DNA from: Streptomyces rimosus
GTDB taxonomy: Bacteria > Actinomycetota > Actinomycetes > Streptomycetales > Streptomycetaceae
DNA length: 64,000 bases
Reading direction: 5' to 3'
NCBI RefSeq assembly: GCF_008704655.1
Contig: NZ_CP023688.1
Coordinates: 5,377,001-5,441,000, forward strand
The notes beneath the pieces were generated by a model. It did no database searches, was not told the DNA's origin, and saw nothing but the letters and a program-made list of their open reading frames with translations. Each line of letters opens with the position of its first letter. Positions within the stretch are counted from its first letter, which is position 1. Positions 63,932-64,000 of the stretch are shown here, one piece after another. Both the position numbers and the translations under genes were made by a program.

Positions 63932-64000
63932 ATGCGCTACCAGTACGGGGGCGACGGCGGAAGCGTTGTCACCGACGCCGCGGGCAACGCCGTGGCCGGC
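63932..64000 (+). CDS. Tail gene, 5' end only (runs off window)
   Basis: ATG 63932 follows TAGGAGAT and encodes MRYQYGGDGGSVVTDAAGNA before the right edge. Probably the next tail fibre or baseplate gene; too short to assign. Confidence 0.6.
   Translation, partial: MRYQYGGDGGSVVTDAAGNAVAG

Larger units (their letters stand above)
12603..64000. mobile_element. Integrated siphovirus-like prophage with conjugative-element cargo (right end outside window)
   Basis: The left junction is a truncated tRNA-Arg(CCT), followed directly by a leftward tyrosine integrase, repressor switch, early/replication genes, a conjugation-like block and late head/tail genes. The right junction (attR), lysis genes and the rest of the tail module are not in view. 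From memory, phage VWB and the element pIJ110 use the same Streptomyces tRNA-Arg target. Confidence 0.9.

Overview
The window is high-GC actinobacterial DNA, most likely a Streptomyces chromosome. Genes start freely with GTG, many overlap by 4 bp, and the families (caspase/EACC1 pair, MmyB-like regulators, DUF4232, WhiB) are typical of that group. About 12.6 kb of host chromosome is followed by an integrated element that runs past the right edge.

Host part (1-12,600): the end of a sensor histidine kinase; an EACC1/caspase-like pair in which the caspase domain is joined through one membrane helix to a phytase-like propeller; a MmyB-like repressor divergent from a short-chain dehydrogenase, with two palindromic operators between them; a repeat-filled convergent gap; recQ; a secreted DUF4232-type protein; a small operon with a sigma-70 factor; and a small zinc-ribbon gene beside a tRNA-Arg(CCT).

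Element (12,603->64,000): only the 3' 53 nt of the tRNA-Arg(CCT) remain at the left junction (attL). A tyrosine integrase follows, then a repressor/operator switch with a leaderless HTH gene, and a long rightward early operon of small overlapping ORFs. That operon leads into a replication block (nuclease, Cas4-like exonuclease between two HNH genes, SSB-like protein, primase-polymerase/helicase). A large iteron-bearing inverted repeat lies just after the helicase and is a candidate origin. Next come a WhiB-HTH fusion, small zinc-ribbon genes and a RelE-type toxin-antitoxin pair.

From 31 to 44 kb the cargo looks like an actinomycete conjugative element: a GntR/KorSA-like regulator, a stand-alone FtsK-gamma domain, a SpdB-like membrane protein and a TraB/FtsK-like translocase. 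Two unusual short repeat families accompany it: CGGTACCG clustered in the spd-like gene, and CTGACACC on both sides of the translocase.

From 44.4 kb the late siphophage genes begin: HNH, a repeat-bearing candidate cos/pac region, small and large terminase, portal-MuF fusion, kinase-protease fusion, HK97-type capsid, connectors, tail tube, frameshifted tail chaperones, a 1447-residue tape measure and distal tail genes. The whole reads as a siphoviral prophage with conjugation-type genes between its early and late regions. Assignments rest on motif and family recognition by eye; no database search was possible.
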